The notes beneath the pieces are model-generated. The model made no database searches, was not told the origin of the DNA, and saw only the letters and a program-made list of their open reading frames with translations. A DNA stretch of 64,000 nucleotides, from NCBI RefSeq assembly GCF_028858535.1, contig NZ_JAPMOU010000009.1, forward strand, positions 62,001 to 126,000, written 5' to 3'. Source of the stretch: Spartinivicinus poritis. Lineage in GTDB: Bacteria; Pseudomonadota; Gammaproteobacteria; Pseudomonadales; Zooshikellaceae. Of this stretch, positions 52,099 through 62,286 are shown piece after piece. A program made the translations under genes and the position numbers. The stretch's first letter is position 1, and every line of letters starts with the position of its first letter.

Positions 52099-53082
52099 AT
52101 GAAAAAGTTACTGTTTTTTTTATGTTTAACAATGACGCTGGCGAACACAGTACAAGCAAAAGAGTGCGAAATTGATAAAAAGATCCGTTTCGCTGGAATG
52201 AACTGGTTATCCAACCAAATTACAGTAGAAATTGAGCGTTTTATTTTAGAAAAGGGTTATGGTTGTAAAACAACAGTTGAAACTGGTGATACCTTACCCA
52301 TGCTGGCAGCCATCAGCCGCGGCGATGTAGATATTATGTCAGAAGTCTGGATCAACAGTGTCTCAGAAGCCTGGAATAAAGCCGTTAAAGAGGGCCAAGT
52401 GAAAAGCCTCGGCGATGTCTATACCGGCGGAATTGAAGGCTGGTTTATTCCCAAGTACTTAGCGAAAAAATACCCTGATTTAAAATCTGTCAGCGATTTA
52501 CCCAAGTACAAACATTTATTTAAAGATCGCGAAGCACCTGGTAAAGGCCGCTTTTATTCCTGCCCCATTGGCTGGGCCTGTGAAGTGATTAACCAAAACT
52601 TGATAAAAGCCTTTCAATTAGAGGACCAATATAACGTCTTTTCTCCAGGAACAGGAGCTGCATTAAAAGCAGCAATCACCTCACACTACAAACGTCGTAA
52701 GCCTATTTTATTTTACTATTGGGCACCCACTGCGGTATTAGGCAAATTTGATATGGTGAAACTCACAATGCCTCCCTACGACAAAACTGGCCACATTTGC
52801 AACACTAACCCCGAATGTACTAAACCTTATCCTGGCAATTACCCTATCGCGGCAATTAAAACTGGGATCCACACCGACTTCGCTAAAGCAGCACCACAAC
52901 TGGTAGACTTTATTAGCAAAGTGAAAATCCCCACCCAGGAGGTCAACAAATTACTAGCCTGGGCAGATGAAGAAGGTGCAGAGTCTACCGAAGTAGCCCA
53001 TTATTTCTTAAAAAATTATGAGTCTTTATGGACCCAATGGGTACCAGGTGACGTTGCTAAGCAAGTTAAAGCTGCACTGTGA
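52099..53082 (+). CDS. Glycine-betaine/proline-type substrate-binding protein (ProX-like)
   Basis: 327 aa. Signal peptide MKKLLFFLCLTMTLANTVQA. Type II binding fold: IRFAGMNWLSNQITVEI, GDVDIMSEVWINS, then several Trp/Tyr (FYSCPIGWACEVINQN; FYYWAPTAVLGKF) that could form an aromatic cage for a quaternary amine. The permease follows by 9 bp and then the ATPase. Ligand is glycine betaine, proline betaine or choline. Confidence 0.9.
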   Translation: MKKLLFFLCLTMTLANTVQAKECEIDKKIRFAGMNWLSNQITVEIERFILEKGYGCKTTVETGDTLPMLAAISRGDVDIMSEVWINSVSEAWNKAVKEGQVKSLGDVYTGGIEGWFIPKYLAKKYPDLKSVSDLPKYKHLFKDREAPGKGRFYSCPIGWACEVINQNLIKAFQLEDQYNVFSPGTGAALKAAITSHYKRRKPILFYYWAPTAVLGKFDMVKLTMPPYDKTGHICNTNPECTKPYPGNYPIAAIKTGIHTDFAKAAPQLVDFISKVKIPTQEVNKLLAWADEEGAESTEVAHYFLKNYESLWTQWVPGDVAKQVKAAL

Positions 53083-53091
53083 GGTAACCCG

Positions 53092-53943
53092 ATGTTTCCT
53101 GAGTTGATTCCTGCACGCAAACTGCGCAAAACAATTGATAATGCCGTTGAAAACCTGGTAGCAGAGTATGGGGATATTCTTGAACAAGCTACCCAACCCT
53201 TTATTGATCTACTGATATGGCTTGAACAAGGGTTACGGCAGTCACCCTGGTGGTTAGTACTGTTAGTGGTCGCAGGATTAACCTGGCTAGGTAGTCGCCG
53301 CTGGCAATTGACCCTGGCGATGCCCGCTTTACTGGCTTTTATCGGTGCCATTGGGCTTTGGGATCAAGGCATGCAAACCTTGGCCTTAATGATTGTGGCC
53401 ACTGGGTTATCCATTCTGATTGGTATTCCTACCGGCATCTTAATGTCACGATCAACTTGGCTGCGGAAAATCATCTTACCTATCCTGGATATTATGCAAA
53501 CCATGCCCAGCTTTGTTTACTTGATTCCCGTGGTAATGTTATTTGGCTTAGGAAAAATCCCTGCCATTATTGCCACAGTTATTTATGCTGTGCCGCCGTT
53601 AATTCGGTTGACGGATCTTGGCATTCGCCTAGTTGATAAAGAAGTTCTGGAAGCCTCCCAAGCCTTTGGCGCTAACACCAGACAACAGTTGCTGGGTATT
53701 CAATTACCCCTGGCGTTACCCAATATTATGGCTGGCATCAACCAAACCACAATGATGGCATTAGCGATGGTAGTTATTGCTTCCATGATTGGCGCCAAAG
53801 GGTTAGGCCAGGAAGTATTAATGGGCATCAATCGCCTGGAAGTAGGCCGAGGTTTATTAGCAGGCTTGGCTATCGTCGCTCTAGCCATTTTATTTGATCG
53901 TATTACTCAGTCCTTTGGCCAACGCCGACAGCAACAGGAGTAG
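53092..53943 (+). CDS. Glycine-betaine ABC permease (ProW-like)
   Basis: 283 aa. Six to seven membrane segments with the binding-protein-dependent EAA loop (EVLEASQAFGANTRQQLLGI). ProW-type sequence GIPTGILMSRSTWLRKIILP and DIMQTMPSFVYLIPVVMLFG. N-terminal 60 residues are cytoplasmic and helical. Middle gene of the proXWV-type operon. Confidence 0.93.
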   Translation: MFPELIPARKLRKTIDNAVENLVAEYGDILEQATQPFIDLLIWLEQGLRQSPWWLVLLVVAGLTWLGSRRWQLTLAMPALLAFIGAIGLWDQGMQTLALMIVATGLSILIGIPTGILMSRSTWLRKIILPILDIMQTMPSFVYLIPVVMLFGLGKIPAIIATVIYAVPPLIRLTDLGIRLVDKEVLEASQAFGANTRQQLLGIQLPLALPNIMAGINQTTMMALAMVVIASMIGAKGLGQEVLMGINRLEVGRGLLAGLAIVALAILFDRITQSFGQRRQQQE

Positions 53944-53948
53944 TTTGC

Positions 53949-55112
53949 ATGAAAATTGAAGTTCGCAATATTTATAAGCTGTTTGGCCCTCGCCCAAAAA
54001 AATGGCTAGAAGACGCAAAAGCGGGTTTAAGCAAACCAGCACTATTGGAAAAAAGCGGCCACACCATTGGGCTACGCAATATTAATTTGAATATTGAAGC
54101 CGGTCAGATATATGTCATTATGGGTCTATCTGGCTCTGGAAAATCCACGTTGATTCGCCACTTTAATCGACTGATTGAGCCCACTGCAGGACAAATTATT
54201 GTTGATGGTATCGACGTGATGGCCATGTCTAAACGTGAGTTAGAAGACTTCCGTCGCCATAAAGTGAGTATGGTTTTTCAGCGGTTCGGTTTATTACCCC
54301 ATAAAACCATTATCGACAATGTTGCATATGGACTCGCTATTCAAGGCATTAGCAAACAAGCTCGTGAAGAAAAAGCCCTTTATTGGCTTGATCAAGTAGG
54401 CTTAACTGGGTTTGAAAATCAATATCCCGATCAATTATCTGGCGGTATGCAACAACGGGTTGGTCTGGCCCGCGCACTAGCGACCGATCCAGATATTTTA
54501 TTAATGGATGAAGCCTTTAGCGCTCTCGACCCATTAATTCGCCGAGAAATGCAAGATCAGTTGATGGAATTACAGGAAAAGCTCAATAAAACCATTATTT
54601 TTATTACCCATGACTTGGACGAAGCCTTGCGCTTGGGCAATCGAATTGCCATTCTACGAGATGGTGAATTGATTCAGGAAGGCACCCCGGAAGATATTTT
54701 GCTTAACCCAGAAAATGACTATGTGCAGGCCTTTCTCCAAGACGTCAATAGAGGCAAAGTACTTACCGCAGGCCACGCCACCAAACAGCCTGGCATTACC
54801 TTAACTACCCGTACAACTCCGCAAAAAGCGCTGGAAAAACTTAAGCAACAGGGGCTTGATTATGCCTGTGTGTTAGAGGGAAAAGCCTTAAAAGGCATTG
54901 TGACCCATTTGGATATCACCAAAGCTAATCAGGCGCAAGCAAAAGAAATTGGTCGTTATGTGCAGGAGGCTATCACTATTCCAGATGATGCCGAGTTACA
55001 GGAAGTGTTACCCCAGCTGCTTACCTCCAAACTACCGGTTGCGGTCACCAATAAGCAGGGGGAATTTAAAGGCTGGTTGTCGAAAACCAAAGTGATCGAT
55101 TTAGTGGCTTAA
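53949..55112 (+). CDS. Glycine-betaine ABC ATPase with CBS-like C-terminus (ProV-like)
   Basis: 387 aa. Walker A VIMGLSGSGKSTLIRHF, signature LSGGMQQR, Walker B ILLMDEAFSALD, H-loop FITHDLDEA. The C-terminal 100 residues are a CBS-type regulatory module (LDYACVLEGKALKGIVTHLD) as in OpuA/ProV, which senses ionic strength. Starts 5 bp after the permease stop. Confidence 0.94.
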   Translation: MKIEVRNIYKLFGPRPKKWLEDAKAGLSKPALLEKSGHTIGLRNINLNIEAGQIYVIMGLSGSGKSTLIRHFNRLIEPTAGQIIVDGIDVMAMSKRELEDFRRHKVSMVFQRFGLLPHKTIIDNVAYGLAIQGISKQAREEKALYWLDQVGLTGFENQYPDQLSGGMQQRVGLARALATDPDILLMDEAFSALDPLIRREMQDQLMELQEKLNKTIIFITHDLDEALRLGNRIAILRDGELIQEGTPEDILLNPENDYVQAFLQDVNRGKVLTAGHATKQPGITLTTRTTPQKALEKLKQQGLDYACVLEGKALKGIVTHLDITKANQAQAKEIGRYVQEAITIPDDAELQEVLPQLLTSKLPVAVTNKQGEFKGWLSKTKVIDLVA

Positions 55113-55199
55113 CAAGCCATTAAATCCTTTACAAGACACTTGAAAAAAACACTTAGTTGCTATAGAAAAAAATTGAAGGTAAATTTTAAGCAAAAAAAA

Positions 55200-55229
55200 G
55201 CTCTGGCAGATTAGGAGGGATGCCAGAGC
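55200..55229 (-). terminator. Terminator of the oxidoreductase unit
   Basis: GCTCTGGCA/TGCCAGAGC perfect 9-bp stem with an A run on its left, a T run when read on the minus strand. It is about 160 bp beyond the oxidoreductase stop codon. Confidence 0.75.
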
Positions 55230-55390
55230 GTGAAAGTGTACCAATTAGGAGTCAAGCGAGTAACTTAACTGTGGTCTAGTTTAGCAGCTGGTCATAATAG
55301 CAACATTCGTAGATATACCGGCGTGAATGTGGAAATTACTTACTAACTAGCTAAGCGCTAATATTTCCACAGTTTGATGAAATATTCAGA

Positions 55391-56404
55391 CTAATAAACA
55401 ACCGCTAACTTACCCATCATTTTTCCACTTTCACTTTTTTGATGGGCAATTTTTAAAGTCTCAGCATCTAGCCCAGTAAGCGTTTCAGTTAACGTTGATC
55501 GGATGGTACCTTGATCAGCCAGCGATTTAATTTGCTCCAATATATGGTGTTGTTGAATCATATCCTCTGTTTTATACAATGAACGGGTAAACATAACCTC
55601 CCAATGAAACGCTACTGACTTAAACTGTAACTGGCTAAGATCCACAGGCTGACTGCTTTCAACAATACCCACTATTGCCCCTTGTGGCTTGATTAACTCA
55701 ACCATTGCATCCCAGTGCCCATAAGTATCAGCGGTATTGAAGATATAATCGACATGCTCGATACCCAATGCCCTAACACTTTCCACTAAGTTATGATGAT
55801 TCGCTACCTGGTCAGCACCTAACTCGGTGACCCATTGACTGGTTTCGGGGCGTGATGCCGTAGCAATCACATTAAATTTGCCAACCTGTTTAGCCAGCTG
55901 AATCGCTATGGAACCAACCCCCCCTGCTCCACCAATGATAAGTATCGTTTTTCCAGCACCGTCCCCAGGCTTAATTGCCAGTCGATCAAATAGGGCTTCC
56001 CAAGCAGTCAATGCGGTTAAAGGCAATACCGCCGCCTCGGCGGCAGATAACTGACTGGGTTTATGGCCGACTATTCTCTCATCCACTAACTGATATTCAG
56101 CATTACTACCTGAACGAGAAATATCGCCGGCATAAAACACGGTATCCCCTTCTTTAAATAAGGTCACTTGATCACCCACTGATACAACTGTTCCCACTGC
56201 ATCAAAACCCAAAATCCGTGGTTTCTCGAGCTGATCCTGGCTAGCAGCTTTTTTTCGTACCTTAGTATCAACAGGATTAATTGACACCGCTTCTACCTTA
56301 ACGAGCAAATCCCTTGCTTCAGGTTTCGGTTGCTCTGTCGTAAACGTAAATAGACTATGCTCATCTGTAATCGGTAATGATTCTGTAAAACCTATTGCTT
56401 TCAT
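55391..56404 (-). CDS. Quinone-oxidoreductase-like zinc-independent alcohol dehydrogenase family protein
   Basis: 337 aa medium-chain dehydrogenase/reductase. NADPH site ILIIGGAGGVGSIAIQLAKQ, N-terminal GroES-like domain VSINPVDTKVRKK and RILGFDAVGTVVSVGDQV. No structural zinc Cys cluster, so it is of the quinone-reductase type (ZTA1/YogA-like). Probably reduces electrophilic quinones. Co-transcribed with the monooxygenase gene and divergent from LysR. Confidence 0.9.
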   Translation of the reverse strand: MKAIGFTESLPITDEHSLFTFTTEQPKPEARDLLVKVEAVSINPVDTKVRKKAASQDQLEKPRILGFDAVGTVVSVGDQVTLFKEGDTVFYAGDISRSGSNAEYQLVDERIVGHKPSQLSAAEAAVLPLTALTAWEALFDRLAIKPGDGAGKTILIIGGAGGVGSIAIQLAKQVGKFNVIATASRPETSQWVTELGADQVANHHNLVESVRALGIEHVDYIFNTADTYGHWDAMVELIKPQGAIVGIVESSQPVDLSQLQFKSVAFHWEVMFTRSLYKTEDMIQQHHILEQIKSLADQGTIRSTLTETLTGLDAETLKIAHQKSESGKMMGKLAVVY

Positions 56405-56414
56405 CCACTTATCC

Positions 56415-56717
56415 TCATCTGTATGACTTTACTTGGGTCATTTCCATAATGGAAAAATGTGCTACTGCCCCTTCAGTTGCTTGTAAGTAACGCTGAATAT
56501 GGTCACTGTTCATGTGCTGCTGCCATAAGTTTCGGCTAGCCCAGCTCTCATAAAATAAAAACTGCTCTGGTCGCTCGTTGTCCTGATGTAACTCATACTG
56601 GAGACATCCTGCTTCACCAGTTGTAGGCTCGATTAACTTTTCCAACTCGGCCTTTATTAATGCTTGCTTATCTGGCTTAGCTTGAATAATGGCAACAATG
56701 GTCAATGGGGTACTCAT
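56415..56717 (-). CDS. Antibiotic-biosynthesis-monooxygenase (YgiN-type) protein
   Basis: 100 aa ABM ferredoxin-like fold: VAIIQAKPDKQALIKAELEK, EAGCLQYELHQDNERPEQFL, FYESWASRNLWQQHM. This group includes the quinol monooxygenase YgiN. 10 bp upstream of the quinone-reductase-like gene, so both may handle quinones. Confidence 0.9.
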   Translation of the reverse strand: MSTPLTIVAIIQAKPDKQALIKAELEKLIEPTTGEAGCLQYELHQDNERPEQFLFYESWASRNLWQQHMNSDHIQRYLQATEGAVAHFSIMEMTQVKSYR

Positions 56718-56856
56718 CAGTCACTCATCTTTTCAGTTATTAAAGATTTGCAGTTACTAAAGAAAGAATGCATTCATTGTAGGTTAGAGGAATTGTTCTT
56801 ATAAGATAGATTTTTTGTATACTTTGTTCATATATACGAACAATAGTGAGCAGTTC

Positions 56857-57762
56857 ATGTTAGGTTTTGATGAAATGGCTATCTTTGCCTCAGTAGTAGA
56901 AATGGGTAGCTTTACTGCTGCAGGTCAGAAGCTCAATATACCCAAGTCAACAGTCAGTCAAAAAGTAGCACAGCTAGAGGCCACTGTCGGGGTCAGGTTA
57001 CTCAATCGGTCTACCCGTAAAGTACACTTAACTGGTGCTGGCGAAGTCTTTTTTAACTATTGTCAGCAAATGGTACAACAAGCCAACCAGGGGCGACGTG
57101 CGATTACCAGCCTGCAAGAGCATCCTACAGGCAACTTACGCATCACTTGTCCAGAAGTATCATCGCACTCCCTTATGCCCCTATTATTTAATACCTTTCG
57201 CAAGCGCTACTCACAAATTACCCTTGAGCTTTTTATCACTGATGAATATGTTGACTTAATAGACCAAGGGTTCGATTTTGCTTTTCGAGCCGGAAAGCTA
57301 AGTGACTCAAACTTAATTAGCCGTCATTTAGGTAATATCAGTCGTGTATTAGTTGCCTCTCCAGATTACCTAAATCAATATGGTCGTCCCGAGTCCCCTG
57401 AATTATTAGTGAGTCATCGCTGTTTAAAACACCAATCATTACCTATATGGCAATTACAGAAAGGCAATGAGAAAAGAGCTCACAAACCAGCATCAGAATG
57501 GATGAGCAACAGCATCTCATTTCTATTTAACTCAGCAATATTAGGGGATGGTATTGCCTTACTACCCTCTTATATTTGTATTGATGAAATTAATAACAAC
57601 CAGCTCGAAGTGGTTTTACCTGACTGGGAAATTCCTGATAACCATTATTATTTGCTTTATCCTAGTCGTACTCATTTGCCAAAAGCACAACGTACCTTTA
57701 TTGATTTTATTATGGAATATAATCTAGAAAAATATATCAACATTACATTCCAGCCTATTTAA
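56857..57762 (+). CDS. LysR-family regulator
   Basis: 301 aa from ATG 56857. N-terminal HTH EMAIFASVVEMGSFTAAGQK, then SVSQ-type recognition helix (PKSTVSQKVAQLEATVGVRL), then an effector domain (PTGNLRITCPEVSSHSLMPL) with the AaeR/CrgA-like subgroup look. It is divergent from the quinone-related pair and probably controls it. Confidence 0.92.
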   Translation: MLGFDEMAIFASVVEMGSFTAAGQKLNIPKSTVSQKVAQLEATVGVRLLNRSTRKVHLTGAGEVFFNYCQQMVQQANQGRRAITSLQEHPTGNLRITCPEVSSHSLMPLLFNTFRKRYSQITLELFITDEYVDLIDQGFDFAFRAGKLSDSNLISRHLGNISRVLVASPDYLNQYGRPESPELLVSHRCLKHQSLPIWQLQKGNEKRAHKPASEWMSNSISFLFNSAILGDGIALLPSYICIDEINNNQLEVVLPDWEIPDNHYYLLYPSRTHLPKAQRTFIDFIMEYNLEKYINITFQPI

Positions 57763-58197
57763 TACTCGCGAATTTGAATACAAGAAAAATAGAGCAAAAC
57801 TAAAACGAACGTTCAGACCATTCTCAAACATATTAATAAAAGCTATCGAATGATTAAACTTAAAGGCTTTATAAGTAACGACTGACTACAGTCTCAACTC
57901 TTACTATGACTCAATTTCTGTATGTGCCTGACAGACATCTGTCACTCAGTTTATGCCAACTAAATCACATTAACGCCTCTAATACTGCGTTGACAAACAG
58001 CCAGTGATAATTAGTTCACGTTACAAAAACTTACAGTCCGTACAATCTCAGCCACTTCACAAATATAAATAAAACAACATAAATCGGCACATTTAAGCCC
58101 TACTCAAAGCAACACGACCGTTAAGAGAAGTAAGTTAGCTCGCTGAGGACTATCAGCAGCTTGAAGTTTTTATTGTTTAACGAGGACCTAAACGGTT
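57763..58197. other. 435-bp gap before the M60 gene
   Basis: AT-rich, no ORF. No strong repeat or terminator seen. Confidence 0.4.
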
Positions 58198-61100
58198 ATG
58201 AAGAAGTCTTCTTTTATTTCAGCCATTAACCTATCTACAGTATTTGCACTGAATTTAGTTGCACTGGAAGTAGCAGCCAGTAATACCCAATATCAACAGC
58301 TTAAAGTTGGTCACTCTGGCCAGTGCTTAACAGTAAAGCAACTACCTGTAGCAAATGGCAGTGCTGTTGCGCTAGCCAAGTGTGAAAACTTAACATCACA
58401 ATTATGGCACCAAGACTCCCTTGGCCGGGTTCGTCCTCAAGTAGCAGCAAACTTTTGTCTGGAAGCTGGTCGCTACCCTCAAAATGGCAGTGAAGCTTTT
58501 GTATGGCAGTGTCACCAAGGCACTCATCAAAAATGGTCAGCTGTAAGCGGGGTTTACCAAAATAAGGCAAACCCTCGTATGGTCCTTGACGCATCAGGCA
58601 CTGAGCAAGGCAAGGTAATCACCTATACTTACCACGGCGGCTCTAATCAACGCTGGCAATCAATAGCTTCTACAACTGAACCAACAGGCACTACGGGCGG
58701 CAATCAGACAACTGAGCAGTCAACCCAAGTCTCAATCTATAAACACTGCGGATTCAATGGCTATCAAGTTAACCTAGCACCTGGGCGTTATACGCTTAGC
58801 CAGTTGCGCAGGCTAGGTATGCGAAATGATGACATTTCATCAATTAAAGTGCCTAAAGGCATGTCAGCAGAATTATATGAACATGATAATTTTAAAGGCC
58901 GTAGCTGGAACTTTACTGGCAAAAACCGTTGTTTCGTTGCTAATGGCCTGAATGATATTGTTTCATCCCTTATTATTACAACGGATCAAACGAATAAACC
59001 TACTGTACCAGCCATTGATACCACCGCTCTAAAAAATAAAGTTAAACAAGCTAAAGACGTCATTAGCCAAACTAAAACCGGCGTTGCAAATGGTCAGTTT
59101 TATCCAAGTGACGTAGCTACTTTAACAAGCATATTAAATTCAGCAGAAAGCCTATTAAATAAAACCAAGCTAACTCAAGTCATCGTTGATGAAGCAGTCA
59201 ATAATTTAAATGAGTCTTTACAACTCCTATCAACACAACAAATTTCTCACCTGAGTGATTTAGCTAAACTTTATAAAAATATTGATAAAATTGAATATGC
59301 CGGATCTGGGATCAGCCAATTAAGCGCTTATAATTTTAATGGCTTTTTAGTTCATGCAAAAGAACCTGAACAAGGGAAAGGAACCATCGCTGCCGGCCGC
59401 TATGGTGAGGGTCGCATGATGGTATTTGGCCGTGAACTGCATAGTTATCTGAGCAGCTTAAAAAATTCGTCAACGAATTCTAATATGACTCAATTCGTAC
59501 GAAACTCACTACATTGGTTAACAGAGCGCAATCAAAATAACTATGCTAAGGTTGTTGTTTCCAGCAACGAGAAATTAAATGTATTAGTTCAATGGTGGTA
59601 TGGTGATTTTGATGATAGTTATCAAATAAACTCCCATCGAATTGATAATATTATCAATAATAAAGCACTATTTAATCCAGCTGAATATCCAATTGCCATT
59701 GTTAACCCAAGAATTGAAGACCCTAAAGAAGCAGAAATTCTTGCAAACTATGTTAAGCAAGGTGGTAGCCTAATTATGGGCCACCAAGTATGGAACTGGG
59801 ATATCAACTTTAAAGCCGCTGAAGGTCAAGACCTAATTGCAAAAGCCGGAATTATATGGAAAGGCACTTGGCATTGGACAGACTCCATCAGCAGCAAACC
59901 AGATTTTCAACAACTGCTTGAAGCAAACTTAAGCAACCGCTTTAAATGGTTCAAAGCGATTGAAGAAGGTAAAGAGCCACTACCTTATAGCAAGCAACAA
60001 TCAAAAGAAGCAGAAACTTTTGATAAAACCGTTATTGGTGCAGCTAGCGCACTAGCTAACTTGCCAAACAGTGCAATGAATAACCTTGGTCTATCGGAAG
60101 ACAGCCAAACTAAAGCGATTAAATATAAGCTCTATAACATAAACAGTAAGCCATATACAAAAATAATGGCCTACCTTGATTCAGCTACAAAAAGCTTAAA
60201 ACCAAATCAAAAACCTGCTAATGGTTATGAGCAACTAGGTACTGTTCAAGCTGATGCAGCTAAAGTGACTGAAACCATTAATTTTGACTTTAATCAGCAA
60301 CACAGTAGCTGGGTAAAAACCAGTGTAACCAACCCTTATTGGTTAAGTACTGGGTTATATGCCAAAGCCGGCGATAATATTGTTATCACAGTAAACTCAC
60401 CCTCTGATAACCATATCAAAGCGGGTCAACCAAGCCAGATTGAAGTTCGTGTCAATGGTCATACAGATAATATTGCGACGACTAAAAACAAAGATAGTTG
60501 GCCACGTCCGCCACAGGTCAGTTTCACTCAAAAATTGAATGTCGGTAAAAATGTTATCAATAACCCTTATGGTGGACTAATTTATTTCACTACTGGATCT
60601 AAACACTATCGCAATGCTCAAGCGCAGTTAACAGTTCAAGGTGCAGTTAAAGCCCCTTACTTTAAATTAGGGGAACATAGCAATAGCGACTGGAACAGTA
60701 CACTTAAACATTATCCAGCGCCTTGGGGTGAAATCCATAGTGGCAACATGATTGTGCTATTACCTAAAGACCAGCTACAAGAGATTTCAGATGTAGAAAC
60801 GTATGCGAAAACTTGGCAACAAATTACCAATAACACCTATAAATTAATGGGTTTAACAACAGACGGTGCTATTCCACACCGTACTCCAAGTTTACCTAAC
60901 CGCTATCATGTTGATTTAACTATCAGTGCTGGCTGGATGCATTCGGGTTACCCCATCATGGCTTACCTGCCTGCTAAATTACAAAAGTTAGATAACGTAA
61001 AAAGCTGGGGACCTTATCACGAGGTTGGTCATAACTACCAACAAAGTGACTGGATGCTACCAGGTACAGTTGAAGTTACTAATAATTTATTTTCTCTCTA

Positions 61101-61491
61101 CCAGCAAGAGCAATTTGGTCAAACTAACCGAATTGCACAGACCTATAAAAAAGTAGCGGGTCTATTAGAGGAAGGCCAAGGTTGGGATGACATTACGGGA
61201 CCGTTTGAGCGTTTAGTATTTTACCATCAATTGACACTTGCTTATGGATGGGATTTTTACACTCAGCTATATACCAAAACCCGTGAATATTATCATCAAC
61301 GCGGTTATGCCAAAGCAAAAAACCAGTCTGCAGCTGATTACCTATTAGTGACAGGCTCAGCCATAGCGAAAGAAGACTTGCGTAGTTTCTTTGAGAAATG
61401 GAAAATTGAAGTTTCTGAAAATGCTAAACAACAAGTAGCGCATATGGAACTACCCAAACCGAAAAAACCTTTATGGCAATACGGCATTTAA
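58198..61491 (+). CDS. Large secreted M60-family metallopeptidase with lectin and crystallin domains
   Basis: 1097 aa. Signal peptide to about residue 28. Ricin-type lectin repeat at about 32-155 (SQLWHQDSLGR; QKWSAV), beta/gamma-crystallin domain at about 178-262 (VSIYKHCGFNGYQVNLAPGR), helical FIVAR-like domain at about 280-350, then the M60/enhancin-like peptidase with zinc motif GPYHEVGHNYQQSDW (HExxH near 941). M60 peptidases cleave mucin-type glycoproteins. A host-surface or mucus target is likely. Confidence 0.88.
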   Translation: MKKSSFISAINLSTVFALNLVALEVAASNTQYQQLKVGHSGQCLTVKQLPVANGSAVALAKCENLTSQLWHQDSLGRVRPQVAANFCLEAGRYPQNGSEAFVWQCHQGTHQKWSAVSGVYQNKANPRMVLDASGTEQGKVITYTYHGGSNQRWQSIASTTEPTGTTGGNQTTEQSTQVSIYKHCGFNGYQVNLAPGRYTLSQLRRLGMRNDDISSIKVPKGMSAELYEHDNFKGRSWNFTGKNRCFVANGLNDIVSSLIITTDQTNKPTVPAIDTTALKNKVKQAKDVISQTKTGVANGQFYPSDVATLTSILNSAESLLNKTKLTQVIVDEAVNNLNESLQLLSTQQISHLSDLAKLYKNIDKIEYAGSGISQLSAYNFNGFLVHAKEPEQGKGTIAAGRYGEGRMMVFGRELHSYLSSLKNSSTNSNMTQFVRNSLHWLTERNQNNYAKVVVSSNEKLNVLVQWWYGDFDDSYQINSHRIDNIINNKALFNPAEYPIAIVNPRIEDPKEAEILANYVKQGGSLIMGHQVWNWDINFKAAEGQDLIAKAGIIWKGTWHWTDSISSKPDFQQLLEANLSNRFKWFKAIEEGKEPLPYSKQQSKEAETFDKTVIGAASALANLPNSAMNNLGLSEDSQTKAIKYKLYNINSKPYTKIMAYLDSATKSLKPNQKPANGYEQLGTVQADAAKVTETINFDFNQQHSSWVKTSVTNPYWLSTGLYAKAGDNIVITVNSPSDNHIKAGQPSQIEVRVNGHTDNIATTKNKDSWPRPPQVSFTQKLNVGKNVINNPYGGLIYFTTGSKHYRNAQAQLTVQGAVKAPYFKLGEHSNSDWNSTLKHYPAPWGEIHSGNMIVLLPKDQLQEISDVETYAKTWQQITNNTYKLMGLTTDGAIPHRTPSLPNRYHVDLTISAGWMHSGYPIMAYLPAKLQKLDNVKSWGPYHEVGHNYQQSDWMLPGTVEVTNNLFSLYQQEQFGQTNRIAQTYKKVAGLLEEGQGWDDITGPFERLVFYHQLTLAYGWDFYTQLYTKTREYYHQRGYAKAKNQSAADYLLVTGSAIAKEDLRSFFEKWKIEVSENAKQQVAHMELPKPKKPLWQYGI

Positions 61492-61516
61492 TTAAAAATG
61501 TTCCACACATAAAGTC

Positions 61517-61545
61517 AAAGCCCTGTATTTGCAGGGCTTTTTTTA
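61517..61545 (+). terminator. Terminator of the M60 gene
   Basis: CCCTG/CAGGG stem extended by AAAG/CTTT, a 6-base loop and a T run. Confidence 0.87.
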
Positions 61546-61749
61546 TACTTGCGAAGGGTATAGTCAAATCTAAAATAATTCGTGAGGTATATACTGAAAA
61601 GCCTGCTAATTAGCAGGCAATAATAAATGTAGTAGATTAGAAAGTACGCTAGACATACATACCAGAGCCTGTTGATCCATATTTGAAAGGTTGCCATTCA
61701 AGCGAATGGTAACAGACTCTGTTAAGCGTAAAGCTTATCGCGTAATTAC

Positions 61750-62286
61750 TTACTTTTTCTTCTTTTTAAGTAAGCCAGCGCCCGCTAAGCCTAAGCCCAT
61801 TAGCAGAATTGAAGCAGGAGCTGGAACAGGTACAGGAGGCTTAGGTGGTTGAACATAGGTCACTTTAGAGTGAAGGTCTACGCCAGGTAAACTTCTTGTC
61901 CAGTTATGAATGGTATTATTATTACCAAATAAATAAAGCGCATTTAGGCCAGCTCTACCATATCGATGTATTCCAACAGTATGGCTATGGCCATTATCGT
62001 AAGTAATTCGACCAGTTGAAGCGATCAACCAATCAACATTATTGGTATGCTTATGAATCCTAACATTGTGGTATTGAATCGTATAACCCAAGTTGTTGTG
62101 ACGCCCACTAATAGTCGCAGTATTACCACCATCCCACTTAAAGGTTTGAGCACCTTGGCGGTTAGCATTAATGTTATAATCACCGCTTAAAATAGCCGCT
62201 AAACCGCTTTGTGATGCAAGTAACGCAGTTGCAGCAGCAGCGATTGTTAATGCTTTTTTACTTTTTTGAAAAATAGTTTTGCTCAT
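61750..62286 (-). CDS. PEP-CTERM-sorted exported protein
   Basis: 178 aa from ATG 62286. Signal peptide (FQKSKKALTIAAAATALLAS), beta-rich middle with Asn/His (NNLGYTIQYHNVRIHKHTNN), and a C-terminal sorting signal: VPAPASILLMGLGLAGAGLL followed by five Lys. This is a PEP-CTERM variant (PAPAS), processed by an exosortase, which must be encoded elsewhere. It could be an exopolysaccharide-associated protein. Confidence 0.85.
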   Translation of the reverse strand: MSKTIFQKSKKALTIAAAATALLASQSGLAAILSGDYNINANRQGAQTFKWDGGNTATISGRHNNLGYTIQYHNVRIHKHTNNVDWLIASTGRITYDNGHSHTVGIHRYGRAGLNALYLFGNNNTIHNWTRSLPGVDLHSKVTYVQPPKPPVPVPAPASILLMGLGLAGAGLLKKKKK

